A stretch of DNA of 64,000 nt from Monosporascus cannonballus. Its lineage: Eukaryota; Ascomycota; Sordariomycetes; Xylariales. Within the stretch, counting starts at the first letter, position 1. Each line of letters starts with the position of its first letter. The stretch spans positions 62,001-126,000 of the forward strand of contig QJNS01000021.1 of the NCBI GenBank assembly GCA_004154925.1. Reading direction: 5' to 3'. The notes under the pieces are model-generated. The model had not been told where the DNA came from and made no database searches. It was given only the letters and a program-made list of their open reading frames with translations. The translations under genes and the position numbers were made by a program. Shown piece by piece: positions 1 through 14,003 of this stretch.

Positions 1-3000
1 AATTTTCTTGAAATAAAAAAAGTAAATAAGAAAATTTTTATTAATAAAATTTTTTAATTTATATTAATTTCGAAAATAAAATACGTAATAATTTCGGTAA
101 TTTAAATAAAAAGCAATTTACGGTTTAATAATTTTTATAACTTTAATAAAAACATTTGCGTTTAAATACGCCGTAACCTTTAAAAGTTTTACGGTTAAAA
201 TCGGATAAAAAAATAATAAAGCCGATATTTTTATCGATATATTTTATAAAAAATTAAAAATTAATATAAAAAATAAGATTATTCGGATTAAATAATTAAT
301 TATTTTAAACCGATATATTATAAAGGTAATTAAAATTAATAATTAATAATTTGAAAAACGATAAAAAAAATAAGACAATATGCTTTACGTTCGGAATATA
401 ATAAATTTAATTAAGGGAAAAAACAAAACGTACTTTTTATTTTTTATGGAATAGCGCTAAAACTTATGGAATTGGGTATTATTTACAGATAAAATTAAAG
501 TCAAATTAAATACTTTAATTATAGCAAAATAAAATATAAGGTTTATAAATATAAAAAGTCTAAAAAATTACGATAAAATAATTAGACCTTTATAGCGGAA
601 AAATAACCCAGGAATAATTAAAAAGAATTATTAATATAATTTAAATCAAATATATATCAAGTTTATAATAAAAGGTTTAATAAAGACCGTTACGATAAGA
701 AATTTGACGAAAAATATAAAAAACCAAAAAATTGATTTAATAAATCACGTAAATATAATAAAAAATATTATAAAAATAATTATACGAATACCGGGATTAA
801 ATAAAACAATTTTGCCCCGCAATATCCGATCGATATAATAAAATGCATATTATATACTGTCGACGACGAGAATATCCTAATTACGAAAAATGGAAATAAT
901 ATATTTATATATAAATTACCCGAATATATTATAAAGGATTCGATTTTCCAAATTATACCGGGTATAACAAAAATAACAAATAATAATATCGATAACTTCG
1001 AATTATAGCTTTAAGAGATATTTAATAATTGGCCGAAATAAAGAATTAATCCGAAAAAAATAATGTTCGTAAAAAAACCCCTTTTCTTATTATGAATAAT
1101 ATAATTATTAAACGGAAAAGAAATTAATTTAACGTATAATAAAAAAATACTATTAAAAAGATACTACGGACCTTTATTTCGAATTAATATTTACGGTAAA
1201 CCTTTATAAAAAAAGGCCATTAAAAATACGTTAATTTATAAGAAACTTTTAAAACGATAACCAAAACGACATATAATAAAATATAATCGTAAAAATAAAA
1301 AAATAATTTATTTAATAAGAAAAGGAATTATAAAAGAATTAAAAATAATTAATACGGTTCGAAAAAATAATACGCCGATAATAACGATAAATATAACAAC
1401 TTAATATATTATATATAGAAATATAAATAAAAGTCGATAAATTCGAACAAAAATTAAAAAAAAGGTTACTTATAAGAAAACTGCAAAATAACAAAACTTA
1501 AAGAAATTAAAGGGAATTTTTAAAAAAGGTTTTAAACGCGACGATAAAAAACGTTAATAACCTTATTACTTTGGATATACGAATTAGAACGTACTAGTAT
1601 ACCGTAATAATAAATTACAGAACTTTAGGCGGAAACTATATTGTACCGGATATAATTAATAAGCTTAAATTGCTATAAAAATATAAGTTAAAATCTTATA
1701 TAACAATAAATGCCGAAAATTAAGAATTCGTTTACGATAACGGAAAAGTTATATGCGAAATTAATTATCTTAAGATTTTTATTTAAAAATAATACCAAAC
1801 GGTTAATTTCGATATCGTTTTACTTAAGAATTACAATATGATTTTAAGATTATTATAGATACGCCAGTACGGAATTTTAATTAATGGCGGAACTAACTAA
1901 GTAAAATTTGCTTTATATCTTATTAATAAATAGAAAAAAATTAAAATCTTAATATTTAATTAATACTAGCAATAAATATAAATATAAACATACGATAAAT
2001 ACTTTATTATCTAAAAAAACAAAATATAAGAAAAAAATAGATATTAAAAATAATACGATATATTGTTATTATTATTAAAACGAAATTAAAAGTAATTAAA
2101 TAATGATTTGGAACAATAAAAACAATAATCCAAAAAGTTACAAAATTTAATTAATATATTATTATAATACTATAGATACGAATAGCTTTTTAAGAAAGAA
2201 CTTAATATAAAATTACCAAAATATAACGAATAAAATTATAAAATAATTTTTAAGGAAGGAATTTCGATAAAGTTTTACCTTATTTATAACTTTAGTAAAA
2301 ACGAATTACGTATTTTTAAAAAATATCTGGAAAATCGGCTATAGAAAAAATAAATTCGACTTTCGAAATTAACAGCAAAATACCCGATATTTTTCGTATT
2401 TAAAAAGAATAAAAAATTGCGATTTATAATTAATTACCGATAACTAAACGATATTATTATTAAAAATCGAATACCATTACTTTTGATTACGGAAATAAAA
2501 AACCGATTTTACGGAATTAAATAATTTAAAATATTCGATTTTAAAAATAAATATAATTTTATTAAAATTAAGAAAAAATACGAATAAAAAATAGCTTTTA
2601 AAACGAAATACAGATTATTTAAGTATTTGGTTATATTAATAAGATTTACGAATGTATTAATAACTTTTCAGCGAATAATAAACTATATATTACGAAAATA
2701 TCTCGATATTTTCGTCGTTTGCTATTTCGACGATATTTTCATTTTTTCGAAAACGGAAAAAATATATGCGGGATACGTTCATAAGGTTTTTTAAGCTTTA
2801 TAAAACATAAGGTTATTTATTAATATAAAAAAAGTTAATTCCATACATAAAAAATAAAATATTTAAAATATATTATTACTTTAAAATATATTATGATAAA
2901 TCCCAAGAAAATGATTGCAATTATAAAATAATAAACGTTAACGAAAATTAAAAAGGTATAGGTATTTTTTAAATTCGCCAATTATTACAGGAAATTTATT

Positions 3001-6000
3001 CGAAATTTTAATAAAATAATTAAATTTTTAACGAATTTAATTAAAGAAAAAAGTTTAAATAAACGCCAAATATAAAAAAGATATTTTAAGATATTAAGGA
3101 TATAATTATTAGCGAACCAATATTAATTATATACGATTTAAACCGTTCCGTTAAATTAAAAACCGATATTTCGGATTACGCGTTAAACGTAATAATCGGA
3201 TAATAAAATAATTAAGGTAAACTGTACCTTATTATATTTTTTTCGTATAAATTAAAAAAAGCCGAACTTAATTACGGTATTCTAAATAAGGAATTTATAA
3301 TTATTATTATGGTATTTCGGGAATTTAAATATTTTTTAAAAAGAAACTTATATTAGGTTAAGGTTTATACGGATTATTAAAATCTTACCCGGTTTATTAC
3401 GATTAGGGAATTTATAGGACGATAATTTCGTTATATAAAAAAATTAACGAATTTCGATTTCGTTATTATTCATAAAAAAGGATCAGAAAAAGGTAAAATA
3501 AATATTTTAAGCAAGTAATCAAATTTCGAAAAGAAATTAATTAAAATTAGCTATATAATTTTCGATATTATTATAAAAGGATATTTACGCTTACGACAAA
3601 TTATAACAATTCGGGTAACACTTTTAAATATATATTAAAAGATCTAGTAATATAACGATAATTTTTTAAAAAAACCAAAAAACGGATAAGATATAAGTTT
3701 TAAAAAATATTAAAAGGATTTAATACGAAAAATATACGAATATTAATTATATGGACATTTAAGGATTTATAAAACCTTAAAGCAGTTTTAACGTATATAT
3801 TTTTTTAAAATAAAATTAATAATATAAAAAATTATATAATAATGCGATATTTGCGTTAAAATAAAGACTTGACGATATAAGTTATACGGAAAATTACAAT
3901 TATTATTAGTTGTAAAACGATTGTAATATTTAGTTATATTTAATTTTATTATGAAGCTTTTTATAATAAAAAATTTAATTATAAAAATATATTACGATAA
4001 TATTTTCGTAATTATCGATCGATTTACGAAATTTTCCTATTTTTTATTATATTACGAAAATATAAACGCCGAATAATTAATACATATTTTCTTTAAATAT
4101 ATTTTTAATATATACGGATTATTAATGGAAATTATATTAAATAAAGGATCGATATTTGTATTTAAGTTTTAATAAAGCCTTATAATATAAATCGGCTTAA
4201 ATTATAAGTTATTTAACGTATTTAAAATATAAACGGATAAATAAATAAAACGAATAAATTAAATTTTGAAAATTTACTTACGATATTATATTAATTACGA
4301 ATAAAATAATTAAGTTAAAAAATTATTAATTACGTAATTAATTTATAATATTAATTACTAAAAAAATATTAAAATAATATTTATAAACATAAATTTTGGT
4401 TTTATTTTAAAAATTTATAAAAATGTACGCGATAATAATTTAATTAGTATTAACATAATTTTTACGTTAAAATAATTACGATAGTTATATTAAAAAAATA
4501 AAAATAAAATTGAAATTCGTACGGAATTAAATAAGCAAATATTATAATTAAAAAAAATTAAAAAGATTAATTTTCGAAAAAGGAAAAATAATTTTTTTTA
4601 TTACATAAAATATTTAAATAAAACGACCTAATAAAAAACTTAATTTTAAATATATTAGTTTATAAAAAATCGCTAAAAAGATTTTAAAAAATAATTATTA
4701 ATTAGAACTTTTACCAAAAGTTAAATTTTATTTAATTTTTTATATTGTTTTATTCGAATTAATAATAAATATAATTAAAATATATATAATATAAAACGAC
4801 GTAAAAATAAAAGACAAATAAATATACGAAATGGAAAGAATTTTCGATATACGAAAATAAAATAAATTTACTTAATACTTAATTAAAAAAAACATCCAGA
4901 TTCCGAAAATATTCAGGAATCCGCTAAGAATTTTATTAACGTTTAACGCTTATTAAAAAACTTTTATTAATAACGGCGGAATTATTCGAAATAATAATAT
5001 TCCAGTTTACGAGATTTACGGAAAAAAAACCTTTGGTTTACCGTATTCCAAATAATAACGTTTATTTTTCCTAAGGCCTAAATTTCGATTACGGATTCCG
5101 ATTCCAATTACGTAAAATTATTAGAATTATTTAAGGATTAAAGGGTACGATTAATAAGTTTTACATTTTGAGATTAATAATATTAATATTAACGATATAT
5201 GCGAAAAAAACGCGTAAAAGTTTTGGATAAAGATTTTTCGGTCGTTAACTTTCTTTTTTTTAATTTTTTCGATTTTGCAATATGGCGATTAATTATAAAA
5301 ATAGGGATTTTTATTCCGTTATACGAACAATCTTAACGGATATATTTTTTATAACGAGAAACCTTATTTTTTATTTGGCAATTAAATTATTAAATAAAAC
5401 AGAAAAAATAAGGTATTACATTAAAATTTTCGAGTTTAATTAAATTAACTAAGGCAAGTTATTATTCGGATTTACGAAAATAACGTTTGGACATACCGGA
5501 AGATATATTAAAAGTATATGGAAAAAACTTATCAGAAAAAAAGAAATCTTAAGGATAAGATTTTGGGAAAAGAGAGATTATATTACGACTTAATAAGTTA
5601 CGGCCTCCAGAAACGGTCGTAACGGAAAAGGCCAAAAAAATTATGGGGATTAGGTTACGTAATAAATTACCAACTTATTGGTAATAAACTAATAAGCCGG
5701 ATTACTAACTTATTGGTGGTAAGCTAATAAGTCGGATTACTAACCTATTAATAATAAGCCAATAAGCTGGATTATTAACTTTTTGGTAATGATTTAGCTA
5801 AAGGAAAAAGATATATACGTTTATTAATTCCATAATTTAAACAGTTTTAGCTTGTAATATAATATCGTTACCCAAGGCACCCTTGGTATTACGAGACGTG
5901 ATACGTTACTGTATCCATTATTTAGATTCCCATGATACTCCTGCCAACATAAACCCGTCGACTTAAGGTTTAATAGTTGGTTAAACCCTATAGCTCGTCA

Positions 6001-6002
6001 CA
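1..6002 (+). mobile_element. Element A: 3' part of a RIP-degraded Ty3/gypsy chromodomain LTR retrotransposon
   Basis: The element enters from the left edge, so its 5' LTR and leader are outside the window. In plus-strand order it shows a degraded Gag-like region, a retropepsin-like segment near 1597-1650 (an Asp-Ser-Gly-Ala type motif with the Asp codon mutated to AAT), the reverse transcriptase catalytic box near 2720-2746 (readable as CYFDDIF), an integrase segment near 4003-4040 that still reads like IIDRFTKF, and a chromodomain-like segment near 4870-4950 (HPDSENI-like). A purine tract (GGGAAAAGAGAGA) lies just before the 3' LTR at 5581. Stops (TAA, TAG) occur throughout every frame, so nothing is expressible. 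It aligns along its length with elements B, D, E, F1 and F2. It is inserted into element G; the five bases after the LTR (CATAA, 6003-6007) should be one copy of its target duplication, with the other copy off the window. Confidence 0.88.
5581..6002 (+). repeat. 3' LTR of element A (422 bp)
   Basis: It starts TATTACGACTTAATAAG (a RIP form of TGTCACGACC...) and ends CTCGTCACA. The start follows the purine tract and the end matches the ends of the other LTRs. U3 holds a 35-bp tandem repeat from about 5669 with three full units and a partial one, one unit more than in element B, which accounts for the 35-bp length difference (422 against 387 bp). The 3' part is well preserved and shared by all copies. 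Confidence 0.85.
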
Positions 6003-6877
6003 CATAAGGACACGACAGACATTTCACCACCCAAAGGGACAAGATACAAAAAAGAGAATGGGCATTAGAGAAGAATACGACGTATTGTTGCCACCATCAG
6101 AGCAGAGTTCAAGCAACTGAATGACGATCTAGAACAATAGCCCTAAAAGTCAAAGGATTTGACCAATGTGCCATCATAAAAACGGTTACGGGCCACATAT
6201 TCCTTATATCGCGAAACATTTTCCATTATTTCGCATTTCCGGTTTTTTTGAGAAATACCAGGAATAAAGCATAACATCGAATCCGAACTCGTCAAAAGCT
6301 TTTACCAGGTTAGTACGACGAACGGTGGAAGTACGAGGCCTGCGACGCGTTTTGCAAATACAGGAAGACATGTTAAAGAATAATGTACATAGGAAGAAAA
6401 AAAGGATTACCTACGAAATCTTGGAACAAGATTTGGGGAAAAAGGAGATCGTATTACGACCTGACAGGCCTAGGTCTGCGGAAACGGTCGTAACGATAAG
6501 GATAATACGGCCCATTTCGTAAGTTACGTAATAAATATTTATTAATATATTAATAATTATTATTAAATAATTCAAATTATAAAAACTCGTGATTATTACG
6601 AAAAATATAATTAATAATAATTATTAAAATAATAAGAAATTATATATATATATATATATTTATAATATAAATAATATTAATTTGTAATATAAATAATATG
6701 AATTTGTAATATTTATTAATATTAGCCGTTTATCAAAATATCGTTATCTAAGACGCTTTTGATATTACGAGACGTAACAAGTTACAGTATCCATTGCTTA
6801 GATTTCCACGATATTTCTGCTAATATAAACCCGTACGACTTAGGTTTAATAGTTGGTTAAACCGCATAGCCGTCACA
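6003..6877 (+). mobile_element. Element G: internally deleted gypsy remnant with its 3' LTR
   Basis: Bases 6003 to about 6172 match the spacer between protease and reverse transcriptase of the full elements (closest to element D near 41110-41300). From about 6178 the sequence matches instead the 3' untranslated tail of element E (about 50930-51179), including the purine tract GGGGAAAAAGGAGATCG before an LTR at 6452. The reverse transcriptase, RNase H, integrase and chromodomain are therefore missing. Its GC content is visibly higher than in its neighbours, so RIP was lighter here. A 65-residue open frame at 6325-6522 crosses into the LTR and is not a gene. The part of G upstream of element A's insertion lies outside the window. 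Confidence 0.7.
6452..6877 (+). repeat. 3' LTR of element G (426 bp)
   Basis: It begins TATTACGACCTGACAGGCC directly after a polypurine tract and ends GCCGTCACA. It shares the AAACGGTC motif near the start and the conserved 3' section (TAAACCCGT...TTTAATAGTTGGTTAAACC) with the other LTRs. Its U3 has neither the 35-bp repeats of A/B/F2 nor the CTTAAG runs of D/F1, so it is a separate U3 variant. The bases after it up to 7065 are unclassified. Confidence 0.72.
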
Positions 6878-7065
6878 CTTTGAAGCGTTTCCGTGGTGTC
6901 TCTAGATGGTCTTTGTGATAAATATAGAGACCCTTTTACTAGACCGAAGTTTACCCGGCGGGACCCAGGTTCTTCTTCATTTAGGAAAACTTCTCTAATT
7001 CGTAACATCTTTTTATAACTTTTATTTAAAATTCCAAAACCGCTAGAAATAAACAACCGGCTGTA

Positions 7066-7453
7066 TATTACGACTTGACAAGTCACGGCCTCCAGAAACG
7101 GTCGCAACGGAGAAGGCCAAAAAAAACTATGAGGATTAGGTTACGTAATGGATCACCAACTTACTGGTAGTAAGCCAGTAAGCCGGATTACTAACTTACT
7201 GGTAATAAGCTAATAAGCCGAATTACCAACTTATTAGTAATAATCCAGCTAAAGGAAAAGGATATATATGCTTATTAATTCCATAATTCAGATAATTTTA
7301 GTTCATAATATAATATTATTACTTAAAGTATCTTTAATATTACGAAACGTAATACGTTATTATATTTATTATTTAAATTTTCAAAATATTTTTATTAATA
7401 TAAATCCGTTAATTTAAGATTTAATAATTAATTAAACCGTTTAATTCGTTATA
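7066..7453 (+). repeat. 5' LTR of element B (388 bp)
   Basis: It runs from TATTACGACTTGACAAG to TTCGTTATA, RIP versions of TG...CA ends, and is preceded by CTGTA. It carries two full 35-bp U3 units and a partial third from about 7160. Confidence 0.88.
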
Positions 7454-10400
7454 CGTTATAAATTTTTGTTTAATAATACCGTTAAATTTTAAATAATATT
7501 TAACATTGTTGAAATATCGATTAACGTTTAGGAAATCCTTATTTAATAGTTTTAAATTCGAATTCGAAAGTTAAAAAAAAAGTTTAATAATTTAAAGTTA
7601 CATTATTTACCTAACTTTTTTTTTGTTTGCATAAAGCCTAAGAAACCAGAACCTTACGATAAAAAAGGTAACCCTTAGATTTTTTTAATTTAAATATAAA
7701 TTTATTTTCGCTTTTTAAATCTTAATAACTTAGTAAATATGGTTTTGACAGTAAAAATATGCTTAATAAGAAATATAATTAAATTACTTTAAGCCCATTA
7801 TAAAAAAGTTTTTGGAAATAAAAAAAAACAAATAAAAAGAATTTTAAAAACAAAATTTTTTTAAATTATACCAATTTTAAAAATAAAATACGTAATAATT
7901 TCGGTAATCCGGATAAAAAATAATTTACGGCCCAATAATTGCTATAATTCTAATAAAAAAAGCTTACATTTAAATACCCCGTAACTTTCAAAAGTTTTGC
8001 GGTTAAGGCAAAACAAAAAAATAATAAAGCCGATACTTTTATTAATATATTTTACAAAAAATTAAAAAATAATATAAAAAATAAAATTATTCGGATTAAA
8101 TAATTAATTACTTTAAACCGGTATATTATAAAAATAATTAAGGTTAATAATTAATAATTTAAAAAACGATAAAAAAAAGATAATATGCTTTACGTTCGGG
8201 ATATAATAAATTTAACCAGGGGAAAAAACGAAACGTACCTTTTATTTTTTACCGAACGGCGCCAGAACCTATGGAATTTAACGTTACTTATAAATAAAAT
8301 TAAAACCAAATTAAATACTTTAATTATGGCAAAATAGAATATAAGGTTTATAAATATAAAAAACCTAAAAAACCACGGTAAGATAATTGGACCCCTATAC
8401 CGGAAAAATAATTTAAAAATAATTAAGGAAATAATAATAAAGTTATTAATATAATCCAAGCCAAATACGTATTAAGCCTTAAGCAAAAAGTCCAATAAGG
8501 ATTATTATAATAAAACATTCACGAAAAATACGAAAAATTAAAAAATTAACTTAATAAATATTGCGAACATAATAAAAAACGTTATAAGGATAATAATACG
8601 AATACCGGAATTAAATAGAAAAACTTTGTCCCGGAATACCCGATTAATATAGCAAAATATATACTATATATTGTCGACGACGAAAATACCCTAATTACGA
8701 AAAATAAAAACAATATATTTATATACGAATTACCCGTATATATTACGAAAGATTTAATTTTCCAAACCGTACCGAGTGTAACAAAAATAATAAATAATAA
8801 TATTAATAATTTCGAACCATAATTTTAAAAAATATCCAAAATTAACCGAAATAAAAAGCTGGTTTAAAGAAAAATAATGCCTGCAGAAAAACCTTTTTTG
8901 TTATTATGAATAATGCAATTACCAAACGGAAAAAAAATAATTTAACGTACGGTAAAAAAGCATTATTAAAACGTTATTACGGATCTTTATTTTCAATTAG
9001 TATTTATTATAAATTTTTACGAAAAAAAGCCTATTAAAAAAATACGTTAATTTATAGGAAACCTTTAAAACAACAACTAAAATAACGTATAATGAGATAT
9101 AATCGCAAATATAAAAAAATAATTTATTCGATAAAAAAATTTATAAAAATAATTAAAAATAATTGATATAATTCGAAAGAACAATACGCCGAAAATAACG
9201 ATAAATATAACAGCTTAACGCGTTATATACAGAAACATAAATAAAGCTCGATAAATTCGAATAAGAATTTAAAAAAAAAGTTTACCTATAAAAAAGCCGC
9301 AAAATACTAAAACCTAAAGGAATTAAAAGGAATTCCCAAAAAGGGCTTTAAATACGACGATAAAAAACGTTAACGACTTTATTATTTTGGATATACGAAT
9401 CGGAACGTACTGGTATACTGTAATAGTAAATTACGGAGCTTTAAATGGAAATTATATTATATTAAATATAATTAATAAGTTTAAACTGCTATAAAAATAC
9501 AAATTAAAGCTTTATATAATAATAAATACCGAAAGTTAGGAATTCGTTTACGATAACGGAAAAATTATATGCAAAATTAATTATCTTAAGATTTTTATTA
9601 AAAAACAATACTAAACGGTTAATTTCGACATCGTTTTATTCGGAAATTACGATATAATCTTAAAATAATTATGGATATATCAATACGGAATTTTGATTAA
9701 CAGCGGAATTAGTCAAATAAAGTTCGCTTTATTTCCTGTTAATAAATAAAAAGAAAAAAATTTAAAATCTTAATACTTAATTAATAATAATAACAAATAT
9801 AAGCATAAAGATACAATAAATACCTTATTATCTAAAGGAATAAAATATAAAAAAAACCGGATATTAAAAGAAATATAACGTATCGTTATTACCATTAAAG
9901 CGAAATTAAAATAATTAAATAACGATTTAAAATAATAAGAACAATAACTTGAAAAATTAGAAAATCTAATTAATATACTATTATAATATCATAAATATAA
10001 ACAGTTTTTCGAGAAAACACTTAATATAAAGTTATTAAAATATAACAAATAAAATTATAAAATAATCCTTAAAAAAGGATTTTCGACAAAGTTTTACCTT
10101 ATTTATAATTTTAACGAAAACGAACTACGTATTTTTAAAAAATACCTAGAAAATCGGCTATAAAAAAGATAAATTTAACCTTTAAAATTACTAACAGGAT
10201 ATCTAATATTTTTCGTACTTAAAGAAAAGAGGAAATTACGATTTATAAATAATTATCGATAATTAAACTATCTTATTATTAAGGATTAAATATTATTATC
10301 CTTCATTATAAAAATAAAAAACCGATTTTACGGAACTAAATAATTCATAATATTCGATCTTAAAAATAAATATAACCTTATTGAAATAAAAGAAAAATAC

Positions 10401-13395
10401 GAATAAAAAATAACTTTTAAAATAAAATATAAATTATTTAAGTATTTAATTATATTAATAAAACTTATAAACGTACTAATAATATTTTGGCAAATAATTA
10501 ATTACGTATTAAGAAAATATTTCGATATTTTCGTTATTTGCTATTTCGACGACATTTTCATTTTTTCGGAAACGGAAAAAGCATATATAAAATATATTTA
10601 TAAAGTTCTTTAAGTTTTACAAAACGCGAAATTATTTGTTAACGTAAAAAAAATTAATTTTATATATAAAAAATAAAATATTTAGGACATATTATTACTT
10701 TAAAACATATTAAAATAAATCCCAAAAAAATCGTTATAATCATAAAATAACAAATACCAATAATAATCAAAAAAGTATAAATATTTTTTGGATTTGCTAA
10801 TTATTACAGGAAATTTATTCGAAATTTTAACAAAATAACCGTACTTTTAACGAATTTTATAAAGAAAAAAATTTAAATAAATGTTAAATATAGAAAAGGT
10901 ATTTCAGGATATTAAAAATACGATTATTAACGAACCAGTACTAATTATATATAATTTAAACCGCTCCGTTAAACTAAAAACCGATATTTCGAATTATGCA
11001 TTAAACGTAATAATCGGATAACAAAATAATTAAGGCAAATTATACCTTATTGTATTTTTTCATATAAATTAAAAGAAACTAAATTTAATTACAGTATTTC
11101 AAATAAGGAATTTATGGCCATTATTATGGCATTTCGGAAATTTAGGTATTTCTTAAAGGAAAATTTGCACTAGGTTAAAGTTTATACGGATTATTAAAAT
11201 CTTGTTCCGATTTACCATAACCAAAAAACTTACAAAATAATAATTTCGTTATACGGAAAAATTGGCGAATTTCGACTTCGTTATTATCCATAAAAGAAAT
11301 TTAAGAATAACAAAACAAATATTTTAAGCAAACAATTAAATCTTAAAGAAAAATTGGTTAAAATTAGACATATATTTTTTGATATTATTACAAAAAGATA
11401 TTTACGCTTACGACAAATTACGACGTTTCGGGCAGTACGTTTCGATATATATTAAAGAATTTAATAATATAACGATAATTTTCTAAAAAACTAAAAAATA
11501 AATAAAATATAAGTTTTAAAAAAATATTAAAAAGTTTTAATACGAAAAATATACGAATATCAGTTATATAAATATCTAAGAATCCATAAAATCCTAAAAC
11601 GATTTTAACGCATATATTTTTTTAAAAATAATGTTAATAATATAAAAAGTTATACGATAATACGATATTTGCGCTAAAGTAAAGATTCGACGACATAAGC
11701 CATACGGAAAATTATAGCTATTATTAATCGTAAAACGACTATAATATTTAGTTATATTTGATTTTATTATTAAGCTTTTTATATTAAAAACTTAATTGCG
11801 GGAATATATTACGATAACATTTTCGTAATCGTCGATCGATTTCCGAAATTTCCTTATTTTTTATTATATTATAAAGACATAAACGCCGAACAATTAATAT
11901 ACATTTTTTTAAACATATTTTTAACATATACGGATTATTAATAAAAAGTATATCAAATAAAGAATCGATATTTGTATTTAAGTTTTAAGAAAGCTTTATG
12001 GCAAAAATCGGCTTAAATTACAAATTATTTAACATATTTAAATCTTAAATAAATAAATAAAACGAATAAACTAAATTTTAAAAATTTACTTACGATATTA
12101 TATTAATTATAAACAAAATAATTAAGTTAAGAAATCATTAATTACAGAATTAACTTATAATATTAATTATTACGAAAATATTAAAATAATATTTACGAAC
12201 GCAAATTTTGGTTTTACTTTAAAAGTTTATAAAAAAATATATAATAACAATTTAATTAATATCAAAATAATGCTTACATCGAAATAGTTATAATAACTAT
12301 ACTAAAAAATAAAAATAAAAATAAAATTCGTACGAAATTAAATAAATAAATATTATAACCGGAAAAGGTTAAAGAGATTAACATTCGAAAAAAGAAAAAT
12401 GGTTTTCCTCGCCATAAAAAATATTTAAATAAAACAACCTAACAAAAAACTCGATTTTAAATATATCGGTCTATACAAAATCACCAAGAAAATTTTAAAA
12501 AATAATTATTAATTAAAACTTTTACCAAAACTTAAACTTTATTTAATTTTTGATATTTCCTTATTTAAATTAATAATAAATATAATCAAAATATATATAA
12601 TATAAAACGATGTAAAAATAAAAAACAAATAAATATACGAAATAATAAAAATATTTAACATGCAAAAACAAAACAAATTTACCTAATATTTAATTAAATA
12701 AAAAAAATACCCAGATTCCGAAAATACCTAAAAACCTATCAAAAATCTTATTAACGCCTAATACCTTTTAAAGAACTTTTATTAATAACGGCGGAATTAC
12801 CTAAAATAATAACATCCTAATTTACGAAATCTACGGAAAAAAAACCTTTGGTCCACCGTATTTTAATTAATAATATTTACCCTTCCTAAGGCTTAAACCT
12901 CGATTACGGATTCCAATTCCAATTATACAAAATCGTTAAAATTATCCAAAAATTCAAAAACATAATTAATAAACTTCGTACTCTAAAATTAATAATACTA
13001 ACGCTAATAACGTATACGAAAAAAACGCGCAAAAATTTTAAACAAAGATTTTTCGGCCGTTAATTTTTCTTTTTTTAAGTTTTTCGATTTTGCGATATGG
13101 CGATTAATTATAAAAATAAGAACTTTTATTCCGTTATACGAATAATTTCGACGGACATATTCCTTATAACGAAAAACCTTATCCATTATTTGGCAATTAA
13201 GCTACCGAATAAAACAAAAAAAATAAGGTATTACGTTAAAACTTTCGAATTTAATTAAATTAATTAAGGTAAGTCGCTATTCAGATTTGCGAAAATAACA
13301 TTTGGACATACCGGAAAACATATTAAAGATATATAAAAAAAAACTTACCAAAAAAAAGAAATTTTAAGGATAGGATTTTAGGAAAAAGGAAATCG

Positions 13396-13782
13396 TATTA
13401 CAACTTGATAAACTACGACAACCAAAAACGGTTATAACGGAAAAGGCCAAGAAAACTATATAAATCAGGTTACGTAATAAATCACCAACTTACTAATAAT
13501 AAGTTAATAAGTCGGATTACCAACTTACTGGTAGTAAACCAATAAGCCGGATCACCAATTTATTAGTAATAATCCAACAAAAGGAAAAGGATATATACGT
13601 TTATTAATTCCATAATTCAAATAACTTTAGCTTGTAATATAATATCGTTATCCAAAACATCTTTGGTATTACGAAACGTAATACGTTACTGTATTTATTG
13701 CTCAGATTTCCACGATACTTCTGCCAACATAAACCTATCGACTTAAGGTTTAATAGTTGGTTAAACCGCCTAGCTCGTTATA
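13396..13782 (+). repeat. 3' LTR of element B (387 bp)
   Basis: It begins TATTACAACTTGATAAAC after the purine tract and ends CTCGTTATA, followed by the duplication CTGTA. Most differences from the 5' LTR that I compared are C/T or G/A transitions. Confidence 0.88.
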
Positions 13783-14003
13783 CTGTATTTATTATAATTA
13801 TTACAATGAATTATTTTCGGATATTTTAATAATAGCTTTATTATTAAGGTTTTATTTATAGCGTTTTAATTATAACAAATAATTTCTATAATAAAATATT
13901 AAAACATTAAAATTAATTTTTTATTTGTAAAAATTAATCTTTATTAAAAACGGATAAAAATTATTAAAAACGAATTTAAAAAAAGAAGTATTAAAATTAT
14001 TGA

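Larger units (their letters stand above)
7066..13782 (+). mobile_element. Element B: complete but RIP-inactivated Ty3/gypsy chromodomain retrotransposon (6717 bp)
   Basis: Both LTRs (388 and 387 bp) and a perfect 5-bp target duplication CTGTA (7061-7065 and 13783-13787) are present. The internal region reads, on the plus strand: Gag-like part, retropepsin-like segment near 9407-9460, reverse transcriptase box CYFDDIF near 10549-10575, integrase segment near 11813-11865 (IVDRFPKF-like) and a chromodomain-like segment near 12675-12760. The Protease-RT-RNaseH-IN-chromodomain order is typical of Ty3/gypsy chromoviruses, whose chromodomain targets integration to heterochromatin. A purine-rich tract (AAAAAGGAAATCG) abuts the 3' LTR. 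Stop codons fill all frames. It is inserted between the G LTR and the pogo element H1. The minus-strand open frames inside it (for example 8190-8459 and 13004-13186) are antisense shadows. Confidence 0.92.

Noticed and set aside
1..300. Possible telomere or centromere signal in the AT-rich blocks
   Set aside because: No TTAGGG arrays are present, and the AT-rich DNA is largely explained by identifiable RIPed transposons; centromere identity cannot be read from sequence.
8190..8459. Hydrophobic 89-residue minus-strand frame, membrane-protein-like
   Set aside because: It is antisense to the Gag-like part of element B. The hydrophobicity comes from A-rich plus-strand sequence (TTT/ATT codons on the minus strand). 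The frame at 58416-58745 is the same artefact in F2.
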